Made by a program: the position numbers and the translations under genes
Assembly (NCBI GenBank): GCA_020723965.1
Contig: DYHW01000001.1
Span: forward strand, 46,487 to 110,486
DNA: 64,000 nucleotides
DNA from: Melioribacter sp.
GTDB taxonomy: Bacteria; Bacteroidota; Ignavibacteria; Ignavibacteriales; Melioribacteraceae
Reading direction: 5' to 3'
In this document: positions 43,409 to 53,543 of the stretch, in pieces
Layout of the letters: the number at the start of each line of letters is the position of its first letter
How positions within the stretch are numbered: the stretch's first letter is position 1
The notes under the pieces: generated by a model
What the model saw: only the letters and a program-made list of their open reading frames with translations
What the model was told of the DNA's origin: nothing
Database searches by the model: none

Positions 43409-46191
43409 TAAACAGCCCTTTTTTGGATTTCTTTGCTGAAAGTGATCTTAAAACTTGTTCCGTTATGATTATTGAGCTCTAATTTTCCGCCAAGCTGATA
43501 TGTTGCCCAAATGTTAATTAGTTTTAATCCGAGCGAACTTATTTCTTCAAAGTTGATGTCTGAAGGAATACCAATTCCATTATCGCTTATTTCGAGCGTA
43601 AATCCTTCATTTGATTTGCTGAATGAAATATTGATTTCGGGTTCCCAGCCCTCTTCGCGCCGGAAATTTTCAGGAAATGCGTACTTCATGGAATTTGTAA
43701 CGAGCTCGTTAACTATCATTCCGCACGGAATTACAGTCGCTATATTTAAGTACGATACTTCAGACTCTAAATTCAATTTTAGATTAACAGATTTATGGAA
43801 CATCATCTTAATATTTTCCGTAAGCGCTCTTAAATATTCGCTGAAGTCGATTTTTGAAAGATTATTAGATTGATACAACTGTTCATGAACAAGCGACATT
43901 GTTTTAATTCTAGCCTGCAATTGACTGAATGAAGGCTTAGTTGCATTGTCCGCTATGCCGTTAAGCTGCATATCAATAAGATAGAGGATAGTTTGCAGAT
44001 TATTTTTAACGCGATGATGGATCTCTCTCAAAAGAATTTCCTTTTCGGCAAGAGCCGCCTTGATCTGTTCTTCAATTTTTTTTCTTTCCGTTGTGTCTCT
44101 GTAAATTGCTATATCGTAAACGCCGTTTTTTAATGTAAGCGACGATGAAGCGACTTCTAAAGTAATTATAACGCCGTTCTTGCAAATGAACTCAAATTCT
44201 TTAATTGTAGCCAATCTAATTTTTTTAGCGTGCCCAACGGTGAATATTTTTATTGCTCGCTCTTTTGATTCCGGCGCCATCATATCGAACAAATTTTGTC
44301 CTATCAATTCTTCTTTGCCGGAATAATTAAGGAGCGTTGCCATATAAGGATTTGTTTCGACAATAATTCCGTTTTTTGTTAAAGTTACACCGTCTTGAAT
44401 GTTTTCGAAAAGAGTTCTGAATTTTTCTTCGCTTTCTATCAGAAATAATTCTATTCTTTCTCTTTCTTCAATTTCTTCTTCTAGGCGGTTTACGTAGTTG
44501 CTCAGTTCTTTTGTTTGTTCTTCTATAATTTGTTCGAGGTGATTTTGATATTTGTTTAATTCTTCTTCTATTTTTTTCTTTTCTGTAATATCGCGGCTGT
44601 TAATAACTGCGCCAATAGGATTTTCGTTATCATCATACAAACCGCTTCCGCTTGCTTCAATCCAAACATAATTTCCGTTTTTATGTCTGCGTTGATACTC
44701 GAATAGTTTAGGAGTATTTGTCGCCAACGCCTTCTTAAATTCATTCCGTATAATGTCAGCTTCAGTCGGATGAATAAAATCGAATATAGAAGTTCCGATA
44801 AGTTCATTGGGAGTAAAACCGAGAACCTTTTGATAAGAGGGACTTAAATATAGATAAATGCCGTTAATATCTACTTGGCATACAAGATCGTTCATGTTTT
44901 CAGTAATGCGGCGGAAATTTTCTTCACTCTTTTTTAAAGCTTCTTCAGTTATGCGGATATCGCTAATATCTTTTCCGATACTTGCAATGCCGATCATTCT
45001 GCCATCGGCATCTCTGAGCATCGTATTTGTCCAAGAGATAAATCTTTCTTCCCCCTTTTTAGTTTTAATTGGGTTTTGATAGTTTTCAGGGAAATAATCT
45101 CTTAAAATACATTCTCTAAAAAAAATTCTCATTTTATCTGTGTCGGTTATAAATAGGTCGAACCAGTTGTTTCCCAAAAGTTCTTCACGGTTCCAGCCGG
45201 ATAATCTGCTCAAATAATCATTGCAATAATTTATATTTCCATCAAGATCAAGAATTATAGAAATTAGTTGAATATGCTCGAGCGTGTTTTGAAATCTTCT
45301 TTGCGATTCCTGGTATAACAGCTCGGTTTCTTTACGGTCGGTTATATCCTGAATTGTCCCTAAAATCTGAACGGGTTTCCGGCGTTCGTCATATATTATT
45401 TCTGCGCTTGTTGTAACAAATTTTACTCTTCCATCAGGCATAATTAAACGATATTCGACAGAAGAAATCGATCCATCACGAAGTGCTTGACGAAGATAAA
45501 GCTGAACCAATTCTCTATCATCTGGATGAATACGTTCTAGCGTAAAAGAAGGAGTTGTTTTCTTTGAATTGTATTCTAATATCCTTAAAAATTCTTCGGA
45601 GCCGGTAGTATAGTTGGTTTTTATATCCAAGCTCCAGCTTCCAATTTTAGCAAGCTTTTCAACTCTCTCAAACAGAGAGCTGTTTATTCTTAATTTCTCT
45701 TCATTTTTTTTACGTCTTGTAACATCGCGTGCAGAGCAGATAAACTTATCAGAGTTCCCCAGTCTAAAGACCTGAACGGAAAGTTCGAAATATTTCCGGG
45801 TTCCTTTTTTGTCTATATAGGTCCAATCAACAAAGAACTTTTCTTTTTTCAGAAGTTTTTCTTTCAGCTCTTTTACGTGTAAAATTTCTTTTGGCAGTTG
45901 AAGCGCTTTCGGTGTTAGCTTAAGAAATTGTTTTCTATCAATTCCAAATTTTTGGCAAGCTGCGCGGTTCGCTTCAAAAATTCTGCCCGCATTCCCTTTT
46001 GCAGTTTCGCTAAAAGCAAATAGCGGGTCTGCAGAGCTTTGGAAGAGTAAGTGAAATTTTTCCGGCGCGCTGCCAGGAGCTTTTTCAAAATCTACCGCAC
46101 GAATTTCTTTTTTAGCGGCTCTTAATTTTTCCATAGGACGGTTACTATTTTCACTGCGCAATTGCTTTTTGGCTCTTCCTTCCAAATTCAT
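43408..46191 (-). CDS. Multi-PAS sensor histidine kinase (HisKA_2 type)
   Basis: 927 aa, ATG inside the upstream TGA (ATGA overlap). Five PAS domains (about 45-160, 175-290, 300-415, 425-535 and 590-710, with PAC endings such as GRDVTRRKK, IQDITDRKE, RDITEKKK), a coiled region at about 540-590, then a HisKA_2 domain with the LLREIHHRVKNNLQTI motif and a HATPase with ISDNGIGIPS. HisKA_2 kinases often pair with unusual receivers; here a receiver opens the next gene. No membrane segment. Middle gene of a three-gene coupled operon. Confidence 0.92.
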   Translation of the reverse strand: MNLEGRAKKQLRSENSNRPMEKLRAAKKEIRAVDFEKAPGSAPEKFHLLFQSSADPLFAFSETAKGNAGRIFEANRAACQKFGIDRKQFLKLTPKALQLPKEILHVKELKEKLLKKEKFFVDWTYIDKKGTRKYFELSVQVFRLGNSDKFICSARDVTRRKKNEEKLRINSSLFERVEKLAKIGSWSLDIKTNYTTGSEEFLRILEYNSKKTTPSFTLERIHPDDRELVQLYLRQALRDGSISSVEYRLIMPDGRVKFVTTSAEIIYDERRKPVQILGTIQDITDRKETELLYQESQRRFQNTLEHIQLISIILDLDGNINYCNDYLSRLSGWNREELLGNNWFDLFITDTDKMRIFFRECILRDYFPENYQNPIKTKKGEERFISWTNTMLRDADGRMIGIASIGKDISDIRITEEALKKSEENFRRITENMNDLVCQVDINGIYLYLSPSYQKVLGFTPNELIGTSIFDFIHPTEADIIRNEFKKALATNTPKLFEYQRRHKNGNYVWIEASGSGLYDDNENPIGAVINSRDITEKKKIEEELNKYQNHLEQIIEEQTKELSNYVNRLEEEIEERERIELFLIESEEKFRTLFENIQDGVTLTKNGIIVETNPYMATLLNYSGKEELIGQNLFDMMAPESKERAIKIFTVGHAKKIRLATIKEFEFICKNGVIITLEVASSSLTLKNGVYDIAIYRDTTERKKIEEQIKAALAEKEILLREIHHRVKNNLQTILYLIDMQLNGIADNATKPSFSQLQARIKTMSLVHEQLYQSNNLSKIDFSEYLRALTENIKMMFHKSVNLKLNLESEVSYLNIATVIPCGMIVNELVTNSMKYAFPENFRREEGWEPEINISFSKSNEGFTLEISDNGIGIPSDINFEEISSLGLKLINIWATYQLGGKLELNNHNGTSFKITFSKEIQKRAV

Positions 46192-48977
46192 TTTTGTTTT
46201 TCCTCAAGATAACGGGGAATAGAAAAACTGAAGACGCTTCCTTTCCCAGCTTCGCTTTCAGCCCAGATTTTACCTTTATGTTTTTCGACAAAATCCTTAC
46301 AGAGAATTAAACCCAGACCCGTTCCGTCTTCATCATTTGTTCCTCTTCTTGAAAAGTGAGAGTCTATTCTAAAAAGTAGATCAAGATTATCCTGTTCGAT
46401 TCCGGTACCGGTATCTTTAACGGAAACTGTTATCTCATTTTCATTTTCTTTTATTGAGATTCTTATTGAGCCGCCATCGGGTGTAAATTTTATTGCATTC
46501 GAAATCAGATTTCTTAGAACAGTGGTAATCATATTTTTATCGTAGTTGAAGAACAGCTGTTCCGGCATCTCAAATTCGATATGCAAATTTTTCTTTTCGA
46601 TTGTGTTTTGAAGAACTGAAATTGTTTCTCTAAGGTCGGCGGCAATATCGTCTGGCTCCGGGCTGAATTCAATAACGCCTCTTTGAACTCTGCTCCATTC
46701 CAATAAGTTATCAAGAAAATTATATTGTGTTTTTAATTCTTCATAAAGTTTTTTGTGGAATCGCATTCTTTCTTCATTTGTCATTTCAGCATCTTCGGCA
46801 AGAATGCTCGCGATTCCAAGTAATCCCTGGAAGGGACCTCTTAGGTCATGCGCAATTATCGATAAGAAACGGTCTTTCATAAGGTTAAGTTGGCGCAGCT
46901 CTTCTTCTGCTTTTTTAAGAGGGGTTATATCCGTATGCGTTCCGATAATTCTTAAAGGTTTTTTATCTGCGCTCCATTCAACAACAAAGCCGCGGTCTAA
47001 TATCCATTTGTAAGAACCGTCTTTGCAGCGCATTCTATTTTCGCTTTGATAATAGGGAATTGCATCTTCCAAGGGCTTTTTAACTTCTGCGAGAGCTTTT
47101 TCATAGTCATCTGGATGAACAAGATTTTCCCATGCAGAAAAAGTGGGTTCAACCTCATCTTCGTTATAACCAAGCATAATTTTCCATTGTCGCGATCGGA
47201 AGATAGTGTTGGCTTTAATATCCCAATCCCAAACGCCCTGTGCGCCTCCTTCAAGAGCAAACTTCCAACGCTGCTCGCTTTGATGCAACGCTTCTTCCAT
47301 CAATTTTCTTTCGGTAATATTTATGTTGCTGCCACGCCTGCCAAGCCAAGTACGGTTAACATCATAAATAGACTGACAAGTATGCCGTATCCATTTAGTT
47401 TTTCCTTTTTTAGAAATAATTCTGTAATCAAACTTGTGCGGTTCAATCTCTGGTACTGTTAATAGTTCATTCAGATGTTTTGCCATAAGATCGCGGTCAT
47501 CTGGGTGAGTGATCTCTAAGTAAAGGTTTGGATTGTCAAAAAATTCTTGCGGAGAATAACCGGTTATAATTTCGCAAGATGGAGTTATATAAATAAATTT
47601 TCCATCGGGTCCAAACCAATACCCCCAGTCGTAAGAAAAATCTGCGAGCGTTCTAAATTTCTCTTCGCTCTTTTTAAGTTTTTCGATGGTCTTCTTTTTT
47701 TCTGTAATATCTCTTTGAACTCCAAAATGCCCTATAATTCTTTTATTAGGGTCATATAAACAAACGTAATCTCTTTCAACGTCCATCAATTCACCGCTTA
47801 ACTTGCGTTCAACGGTTTCAGTGTGAAGCCGTCCTTTATCAAAGAGTTCTCTCCCAAAATTTTTTCCTTTTTCAATATCATAACTGAAAAGATCTTTTGG
47901 TGTTATGTTGGTCATCTCTTTTCTTGTAGCGCCGAATTGCCGCAGCATTGCATCGTTAATTTTAGTTATCCGTTGATGCGAGAAGACGTAATCTAACGTT
48001 TTCTCTTTATCGATTTTATTGTTCCATTCAACGGGTTCATCCATCATTATAAAGTAGAAACCGTCAGACGAGAGCAAAAAGAATTTTTCTAAATATTCTT
48101 GGTTTTCTTTTAAGGAAAGTTCAATTTTTTTCCGTGCGGCAATTTCAGCTTCAAGTGTAGCTGTGCGTTCTTTGACTTTCCTTTCAAGATTCTGGTTTAT
48201 TTCTATAATCTCATTGTTCATTTTTAATATTTGCTTTTCTCTTTTCCTAATTTTCTTACTGCCCCAAAAGAGAACGCTTAAGCCGAGCAGCCATAGACCT
48301 GTGTGGGTTAAAGCAATTGTTTCCTGGTTAGCTTTTATTATAGAAAGGAGATTTGATAAAGGTATTGAAACGCTTATACCTCCGGCTATTTGTCCAGTTC
48401 TATAATTTTGTTTTGAATGACATCTTAAACAATTTTTTTCGATTACCAGCGGCATCATTAACCGTAAATATATCTTATTTTCTTTTTTCTGTATGAAAGA
48501 ATAGTCATTTATTCCGGACTCTAATTGCATAAGCGCATTTTTTTCCCATTCGTCCGGCGCATTGGAAGGATTCATCGGCGTTAAGCTGGTCAAACGAACT
48601 TGAATAGGGAGATCTTTCCCTTTTCTTTTATTTTTATATAGATGCCCAGTCATATCTACAGGAGTCATCAATGTAAGTTTTTGTCCTGTGGTTGTTGTTA
48701 TATCTCTTTCGGGCAGATGGCTTAAGTAAGGATTGGGCTGCGTTGTTTCTGTTATTTGTACGTATGCACCTTTGTGTGCTGATTTCCAGTAACTGATTGG
48801 CGCATTCTCATTAAAAAAGAATGCGGCTTGAAGTTTCGTCAGTTCATCAATGGTGTTTTCTTCTTTATAAAAATTCCAAGTAATGGAAAATATTACAACC
48901 AAAGTCCAAAACAATATAAGCGCAAGTTGAAACTTAGATATAAGTGCAAAAATATTTTCTTTAGTAAGCTTATTCAT
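46188..48977 (-). CDS. Membrane PAS histidine kinase with haem-binding CxxCH sensor domain
   Basis: 929 aa, ATG start with AAGG site. TM1 (about 15-34), a periplasmic domain of about 165 aa with KNCLRCHSKQ (Cys183, Cys186, His187), TM2 (about 223-241), a coiled coil, three PAS domains (about 295-430, 440-560, 570-690), HisKA with IIAHDLRGPFQGLLG and HATPase with GTGLGLILCKDFVEKH. The periplasmic domain looks like DUF3365/Tll0287, known to bind haem c. It probably senses redox state, oxygen or NO. First gene of the operon that ends at 39275. Confidence 0.9.
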   Translation of the reverse strand: MNKLTKENIFALISKFQLALILFWTLVVIFSITWNFYKEENTIDELTKLQAAFFFNENAPISYWKSAHKGAYVQITETTQPNPYLSHLPERDITTTTGQKLTLMTPVDMTGHLYKNKRKGKDLPIQVRLTSLTPMNPSNAPDEWEKNALMQLESGINDYSFIQKKENKIYLRLMMPLVIEKNCLRCHSKQNYRTGQIAGGISVSIPLSNLLSIIKANQETIALTHTGLWLLGLSVLFWGSKKIRKREKQILKMNNEIIEINQNLERKVKERTATLEAEIAARKKIELSLKENQEYLEKFFLLSSDGFYFIMMDEPVEWNNKIDKEKTLDYVFSHQRITKINDAMLRQFGATRKEMTNITPKDLFSYDIEKGKNFGRELFDKGRLHTETVERKLSGELMDVERDYVCLYDPNKRIIGHFGVQRDITEKKKTIEKLKKSEEKFRTLADFSYDWGYWFGPDGKFIYITPSCEIITGYSPQEFFDNPNLYLEITHPDDRDLMAKHLNELLTVPEIEPHKFDYRIISKKGKTKWIRHTCQSIYDVNRTWLGRRGSNINITERKLMEEALHQSEQRWKFALEGGAQGVWDWDIKANTIFRSRQWKIMLGYNEDEVEPTFSAWENLVHPDDYEKALAEVKKPLEDAIPYYQSENRMRCKDGSYKWILDRGFVVEWSADKKPLRIIGTHTDITPLKKAEEELRQLNLMKDRFLSIIAHDLRGPFQGLLGIASILAEDAEMTNEERMRFHKKLYEELKTQYNFLDNLLEWSRVQRGVIEFSPEPDDIAADLRETISVLQNTIEKKNLHIEFEMPEQLFFNYDKNMITTVLRNLISNAIKFTPDGGSIRISIKENENEITVSVKDTGTGIEQDNLDLLFRIDSHFSRRGTNDEDGTGLGLILCKDFVEKHKGKIWAESEAGKGSVFSFSIPRYLEEKQK

Positions 48978-49200
48978 TAACTAACCTTATAGTATTGACA
49001 GGAATATTTTTGTGCCAAAGGCATCACTTGTGATTTTTTATGTCAAGATATTTTTAAGATGATTTTCCTCATCATCCATCAAACATTGCAGCTTGCTGCG
49101 CTGTGTAAAAACTATAAATTTTATAGAAGCGGGCTAACTTACCCCTATTTACCGGGGTATCTCCTGCCAACTAAGTAATTGATTCCCGTTTCTTCGAATA

Positions 49201-49360
49201 TTTCAGAAGTCACTCTCAATGATTTATTCAAAATGTTCGCATTTATTTTGTGGCTTTATTAGTTGATTATTTGAAACTTCTGAAAAATTATTAATAGCAC
49301 GCAGATGACGCTGATTAAACGGATTCACGCTGATTTAAATCCGTGTTATCTATGTTCTAT
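49201..49360. repeat. Repeat remnants in the 48978-49386 gap
   Basis: TTTCAGAAGT (49201-49210) and ACTTCTGAAA (49276-49285) form a perfect inverted pair. The 14-mer ACTTCTGAAAAATT (49276-49289) is also an end of the elements at 58227 and 32886. Beside it, AGCACGCAGATGACGCTG through ATTCACGCTGATTTAAATCC (49295-49342) is a sequence type widespread between genes in Bacteroidota. The rest of the 409-bp gap shows nothing clear. Confidence 0.55.
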
Positions 49361-49386
49361 AAAACATAGATTAGAAGCCCATCTCT

Positions 49387-52119
49387 TTATTTTTCAGATG
49401 TTTCTATTTGTTTAGGAATAACAAAACTAAAAACGCTTCCTTTTCCAACTTTACTTTCAACCCAAATTTTGCCGTTATGTTTTTCAATGAAATCTTTGCA
49501 TAAGATCAGCCCAAGCCCTGTTCCGCCTTCGCCGTCAGTGCCTTTGCTCGAGAAATGTGCATCGATTCTGAATAATTTTTCTAAATCATTTTGTGCAATG
49601 CCAATTCCGGTATCGCTTACGGAAACAGTTACTTCTTTCTCGTTCTCTTCGGCTGATATTATGATTTTTCCCCCTTGACGAGTAAACTTGACCGCATTAG
49701 AGATAATATTTCTCATAACTGCGGTTATCATATTTTTATCGAAACTTGTTTGCAAAGTTTCCGGTAACCTGCATTCTATATATAAATTTTTTCTTTCAAT
49801 CGAACTTTGAAGGGGCAAAACCGTGTCTTTTATATCTACAGCAAGATCGCCCAGCTCCGGGTTGAATTCAATAATATCTCTTTGAACTCTGCTCCACGTT
49901 AATAAATTATCGAGAAGATTAAATTGTGTTTTTAATCCTTCGTAAAGTTTTTTATTTAATTGTATTCTTTCTTCGTTCGATATCTCCTCCTCTTCTGAAA
50001 GAATGCTTGCCATACCCAACAGTCCTTGGAAAGGACTTCGGAGATCGTGGGCTATTATTGAAAAGAATTTATCTTTCATTACGTTGGTATTGCGCAGGGT
50101 TTGTTCCGATTTTATCAATGCTTCTTCGGCTTCTTTACGCGCCGTAATATCGAAAAGATAACCGTGGTAGTATATTATTTCCCCTTCGTCATTTCTTACT
50201 ATGCGGGTATAATCGTGATACCAGCCGTAAATATTATTTACATCTCTCAATCGATATTCCTGCTCAAAACGTTCGACGCCGGAATTAGAATAGACGATCA
50301 TTTCATTTTCAACTCTTTCTTGGTCGCCAGGATGAATTAAATTTGGGTAAACTATTTTGCCGCTCATTAACTCTTCGGCAGTGTATCCAAGCACAGAAAT
50401 AATATTAGGAGAAACATACTCAACGGGCCAGCCGTCAACATTCTTCCATTTGAAAACGAGAACCGGTCCGCCGAAGAATAATTGTTTTTCAGCCATCAGC
50501 ATCTCTTCAACAATTTTTTTCTCGGTTATATCTTCAATCGTTCCTTCATAGTAAATGATGCGTCCATCAGGGTCTTTTACGGCGCGTGCATTTTCTCTAA
50601 CGTAAATAATTGAACCATCTTTTTTGTACCAGGCAGATTCGTATCCCACAACTTTTCCTGTTTCATCTATCTTCTTTTTAAAATCGCTGCGGGAATAGTT
50701 CTCTGCATATACTTTATCAATATCAATAGAAACTAAGTCGTCATACGAATTATACCCGAGCATTTTTATTAATGCAGGATTTGCCATAATAACAGCGCCC
50801 TCAGGCGATGTTCTGTAAATTCCGAGTGGAGAATCTTTGAAAAGATTTCGGTAACGCTCTTCGCTTTCTTTGAGTGTCTCTTCAAAAATTTTGCGTTCTG
50901 TAATATCGCGCGCAATTGCAATAATTGCCGGTTTGCCAAAATAAGTTCCTTTGTTCAGTATAACTTCTTTTGGAAAAATCTCGCCGTTCTTTTTAAGTCC
51001 CCAAAATTCAAATAAAGAGGAAACGCCTGTTTCGAAAGTTGTTTGGATGAAAGACTTTACGTTATCAAAATTATTTTTGCCCGGAGCAGAAAGGAAAAGC
51101 GGTGTGCGTCCAATAAATTCTTCCCGGTTGTAACCGTACATTTTTTCAGCGCCTTTGTTCACGTCTAAGAACGCGCCGGTTTCATCTTGAATATAAATCG
51201 CATCGCTTACAGCGTTAAATAAACCGTGGTAACTTTCTTCGCTTTCTTTTAACGTTTCTTCCAAAAATTTTTGTTCTGTAATATCACGCTGTATTCCGAA
51301 AAGACCGTAGATCTTTCCTTCTTCGTCCTTGAATAAAAAATAATTCCCTTCGATCCAGATCTGTTTCCCCTCCTTTGTTCTTTCGTCTGTTACAATTACT
51401 AAAATGCTTTTATCCAAAATCTGTTTAACGACCTCTTTGCCATAGCTAATGTTATGTTTGAAAAAGTCTGCCGGGGACATCCCGATCATTTCATCTTTGG
51501 TCATTCCGTACATCGATAAAAATGCATCGTTTACTTTTGTAGTTTTTTGTTGATAAAAGAATTTATTCAACGCTGCTTCTTTGTCGATCTTTACATTCCA
51601 TTCGATCGGTTCATCGAGATTCATAAAGAAAAAACCATCTAACAATTGAAGAAAAAAGAGTTCTAGCTGTTTCTCTTTTTGTTTTAATTCTGCCAGCGTA
51701 ATTTCTTTTTCTGTGATATCGATTCCAATACCCTGGTATTCATTTAGAAAATTTCCCGATGAATCTTCAACAGGAGAATAGAGCCACTCGATTGTTCTTG
51801 CCTTGCCGGTTGGAAGAATAAAACGGTTCTGAATTTTGCATGGCTCCATCTTATGATGAAAAGTATTCAACTTTGTTTTAACAAAAGGAACTTCTTGATT
51901 GGAAAGCAGCTCGATCCATTTTTTGCCTATGATCTTTTCAGACGACACATTAAAAAATTTACAGTAGGTTTGATTTGCATAAGTTACTGTGGTATCGGGT
52001 AGATATCTGCAGATAAGAACCGGAAAGTTTTCGATGAGCGAATTAACCCAGTTTTGAAAGTCGAGATTTCTTCCGGGAACTTTGCCGGAAGAATTTTCTA
52101 TTTTCTTTTTAGTTCTCAT
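49387..52119 (-). CDS. Multi-PAS sensor histidine kinase
   Basis: 910 aa, ATG start, weak ribosome site. Soluble, with five PAS domains (about 25-140, 150-285, 290-410, 415-535, 545-665), HisKA (about 675-745; IIAHDLRSPFQGLLGMASIL) and HATPase (about 780-905; DTGIGIAQ, GTGLGLILCKDFIEKH). Its kinase core and one PAS (motif DEPIEWNVKIDKE) closely match the membrane kinase at 46188-48977, which has DEPVEWNNKIDKE, so the two are recent paralogues. No receiver follows directly downstream; the receiver gene at 52255 lies upstream on the same strand. Confidence 0.92.
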   Translation of the reverse strand: MRTKKKIENSSGKVPGRNLDFQNWVNSLIENFPVLICRYLPDTTVTYANQTYCKFFNVSSEKIIGKKWIELLSNQEVPFVKTKLNTFHHKMEPCKIQNRFILPTGKARTIEWLYSPVEDSSGNFLNEYQGIGIDITEKEITLAELKQKEKQLELFFLQLLDGFFFMNLDEPIEWNVKIDKEAALNKFFYQQKTTKVNDAFLSMYGMTKDEMIGMSPADFFKHNISYGKEVVKQILDKSILVIVTDERTKEGKQIWIEGNYFLFKDEEGKIYGLFGIQRDITEQKFLEETLKESEESYHGLFNAVSDAIYIQDETGAFLDVNKGAEKMYGYNREEFIGRTPLFLSAPGKNNFDNVKSFIQTTFETGVSSLFEFWGLKKNGEIFPKEVILNKGTYFGKPAIIAIARDITERKIFEETLKESEERYRNLFKDSPLGIYRTSPEGAVIMANPALIKMLGYNSYDDLVSIDIDKVYAENYSRSDFKKKIDETGKVVGYESAWYKKDGSIIYVRENARAVKDPDGRIIYYEGTIEDITEKKIVEEMLMAEKQLFFGGPVLVFKWKNVDGWPVEYVSPNIISVLGYTAEELMSGKIVYPNLIHPGDQERVENEMIVYSNSGVERFEQEYRLRDVNNIYGWYHDYTRIVRNDEGEIIYYHGYLFDITARKEAEEALIKSEQTLRNTNVMKDKFFSIIAHDLRSPFQGLLGMASILSEEEEISNEERIQLNKKLYEGLKTQFNLLDNLLTWSRVQRDIIEFNPELGDLAVDIKDTVLPLQSSIERKNLYIECRLPETLQTSFDKNMITAVMRNIISNAVKFTRQGGKIIISAEENEKEVTVSVSDTGIGIAQNDLEKLFRIDAHFSSKGTDGEGGTGLGLILCKDFIEKHNGKIWVESKVGKGSVFSFVIPKQIETSEK

Positions 52120-52254
52120 TTTGAAAACAAAATTTAATTGTTAATGTAAAAGAAGAATACAAGAAAAAAATGAAATAAGCATCTTTACAAATTTGACAAT
52201 AGATAGATTTATAAATTTATGTTATATTTTTTTCTAAATAGCTGTCTATTTGGA

Positions 52255-53520
52255 TTAACCGTCTGCCTGTTTCGTAAAAGAAAAAGCTGCAATAAAAATT
52301 CCGCAATTTTCTGTTTTCAAGGTCAGCTTATTTCTTACATTGTCTTCCGTCAGAGTATTTATTTCCACTTTAGATTTTTTTTCTAATTTAAATCCGCTTT
52401 GTTCAAAGAGAGCGCTGTTTTTATCCACAAAGACTTCTGTTAATTCTTTGAACAGGTCATTTGCGGCTCTGCCGGATTTGTTCTGTTTTACGGCAATCTT
52501 ATTAGTTAAGGCAACAATATTTTCTTCGCTTCCGGTCAAACCAAAATCCATAAATACTTTATGGACCGGTTCAAAAAATTTTGTACCGGAATAGAAAAAT
52601 TCTTTACCTGTGCTGGGTTCAGGTTCATTGATTACAGAAATTTTTTCATCTGCAAATTCCCAAAAAAGTTGATAGAGCCCCTGCTGAATTTTCGGCAATT
52701 CTTTAAGAAAAGTTTCTGTTAATTTCTCTATCGGGTCAATTTCATGAATAACAATCTTATTGAACTCTTTCAAGAATTCTTCCGGGCTGGATGATTTTTT
52801 AAGAATGCCGTCGTAATTAAACACTTTGGAGGAAAACGCTTTTATATTATCGACTAAAAGAAAAATTGAAACTTCCTCTTCGTTTGCAATCTCTCTAATT
52901 TTTTGCGTTATTATTTTTTTGTCCAACAGACCGAGATTGTCGCTTATCAAAATATATCTTGGGTGGTATGTTGTAAAAATATTAAATCCTTCTGTTCCGG
53001 AAGAAGCTTCATGAATAATAAATTTGTTGTAAAGAGCAGAAGTAATATTTTTTTTAGAAATAGGGTCTTTATCTATCAAAAGCAGTTCATCTGTTGTGGT
53101 TTTTGATTTTGCCGTTTCACCTTTAGAGAAAGCGCCGTTTTTATTTCTTTCTAATTTTTCAGTAATGCGTAGAATTCTTTTAATTGTTATTCTTGTGTCA
53201 ATCGGTTTTAGTATATAATCCGAAATTCCGAATTCAGCAAGAGCGCTTATCGTATCTTTCTCGTTAATTGCGGTTATCATCATAACAGGAATGCTTTTGA
53301 AGATCGGGTTGCTTCGAATTCCTTTCAAAGTCTCTATTCCATCCATAACGGGCATTGATATATCGAGCAATACAATATCCGGAATATGTTCTTGTAGAAT
53401 TTGCAAACCTATTTGACCGTTTTCAGCTTCCAAAATAGCGCATGTAAATTGTTTCTTAAGCAAACTCTTTAGCAGCGCTCTTACTCCATCGTCATCTTCT
53501 ATTATTAAAAACTTCAGCAC
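52255..53520 (-). CDS. Response regulator with receiver, pseudo-receiver and unknown C-terminal domain
   Basis: 421 aa, GTG start with GGAGAAAG site. The N-terminal receiver (1-120) has acidic EDDD (8-11), phospho-acceptor Asp53 (LLDISM), Thr in MMITA and Lys in YILKPID. Residues about 145-265 look like a second, degenerate receiver (DELLLIDKDPISKK... ILKKSSSPEEFLKEF) with a displaced acceptor. The last 155 residues are unfamiliar, mixed alpha/beta, without HTH, GGDEF or kinase motifs. It lies 23 bp after the kinase at 53544, its likely partner. Confidence 0.85.
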   Translation of the reverse strand: MLKFLIIEDDDGVRALLKSLLKKQFTCAILEAENGQIGLQILQEHIPDIVLLDISMPVMDGIETLKGIRSNPIFKSIPVMMITAINEKDTISALAEFGISDYILKPIDTRITIKRILRITEKLERNKNGAFSKGETAKSKTTTDELLLIDKDPISKKNITSALYNKFIIHEASSGTEGFNIFTTYHPRYILISDNLGLLDKKIITQKIREIANEEEVSIFLLVDNIKAFSSKVFNYDGILKKSSSPEEFLKEFNKIVIHEIDPIEKLTETFLKELPKIQQGLYQLFWEFADEKISVINEPEPSTGKEFFYSGTKFFEPVHKVFMDFGLTGSEENIVALTNKIAVKQNKSGRAANDLFKELTEVFVDKNSALFEQSGFKLEKKSKVEINTLTEDNVRNKLTLKTENCGIFIAAFSFTKQADG

Positions 53521-53543
53521 GTATCTTTCTCCGTTTCGTAGAT

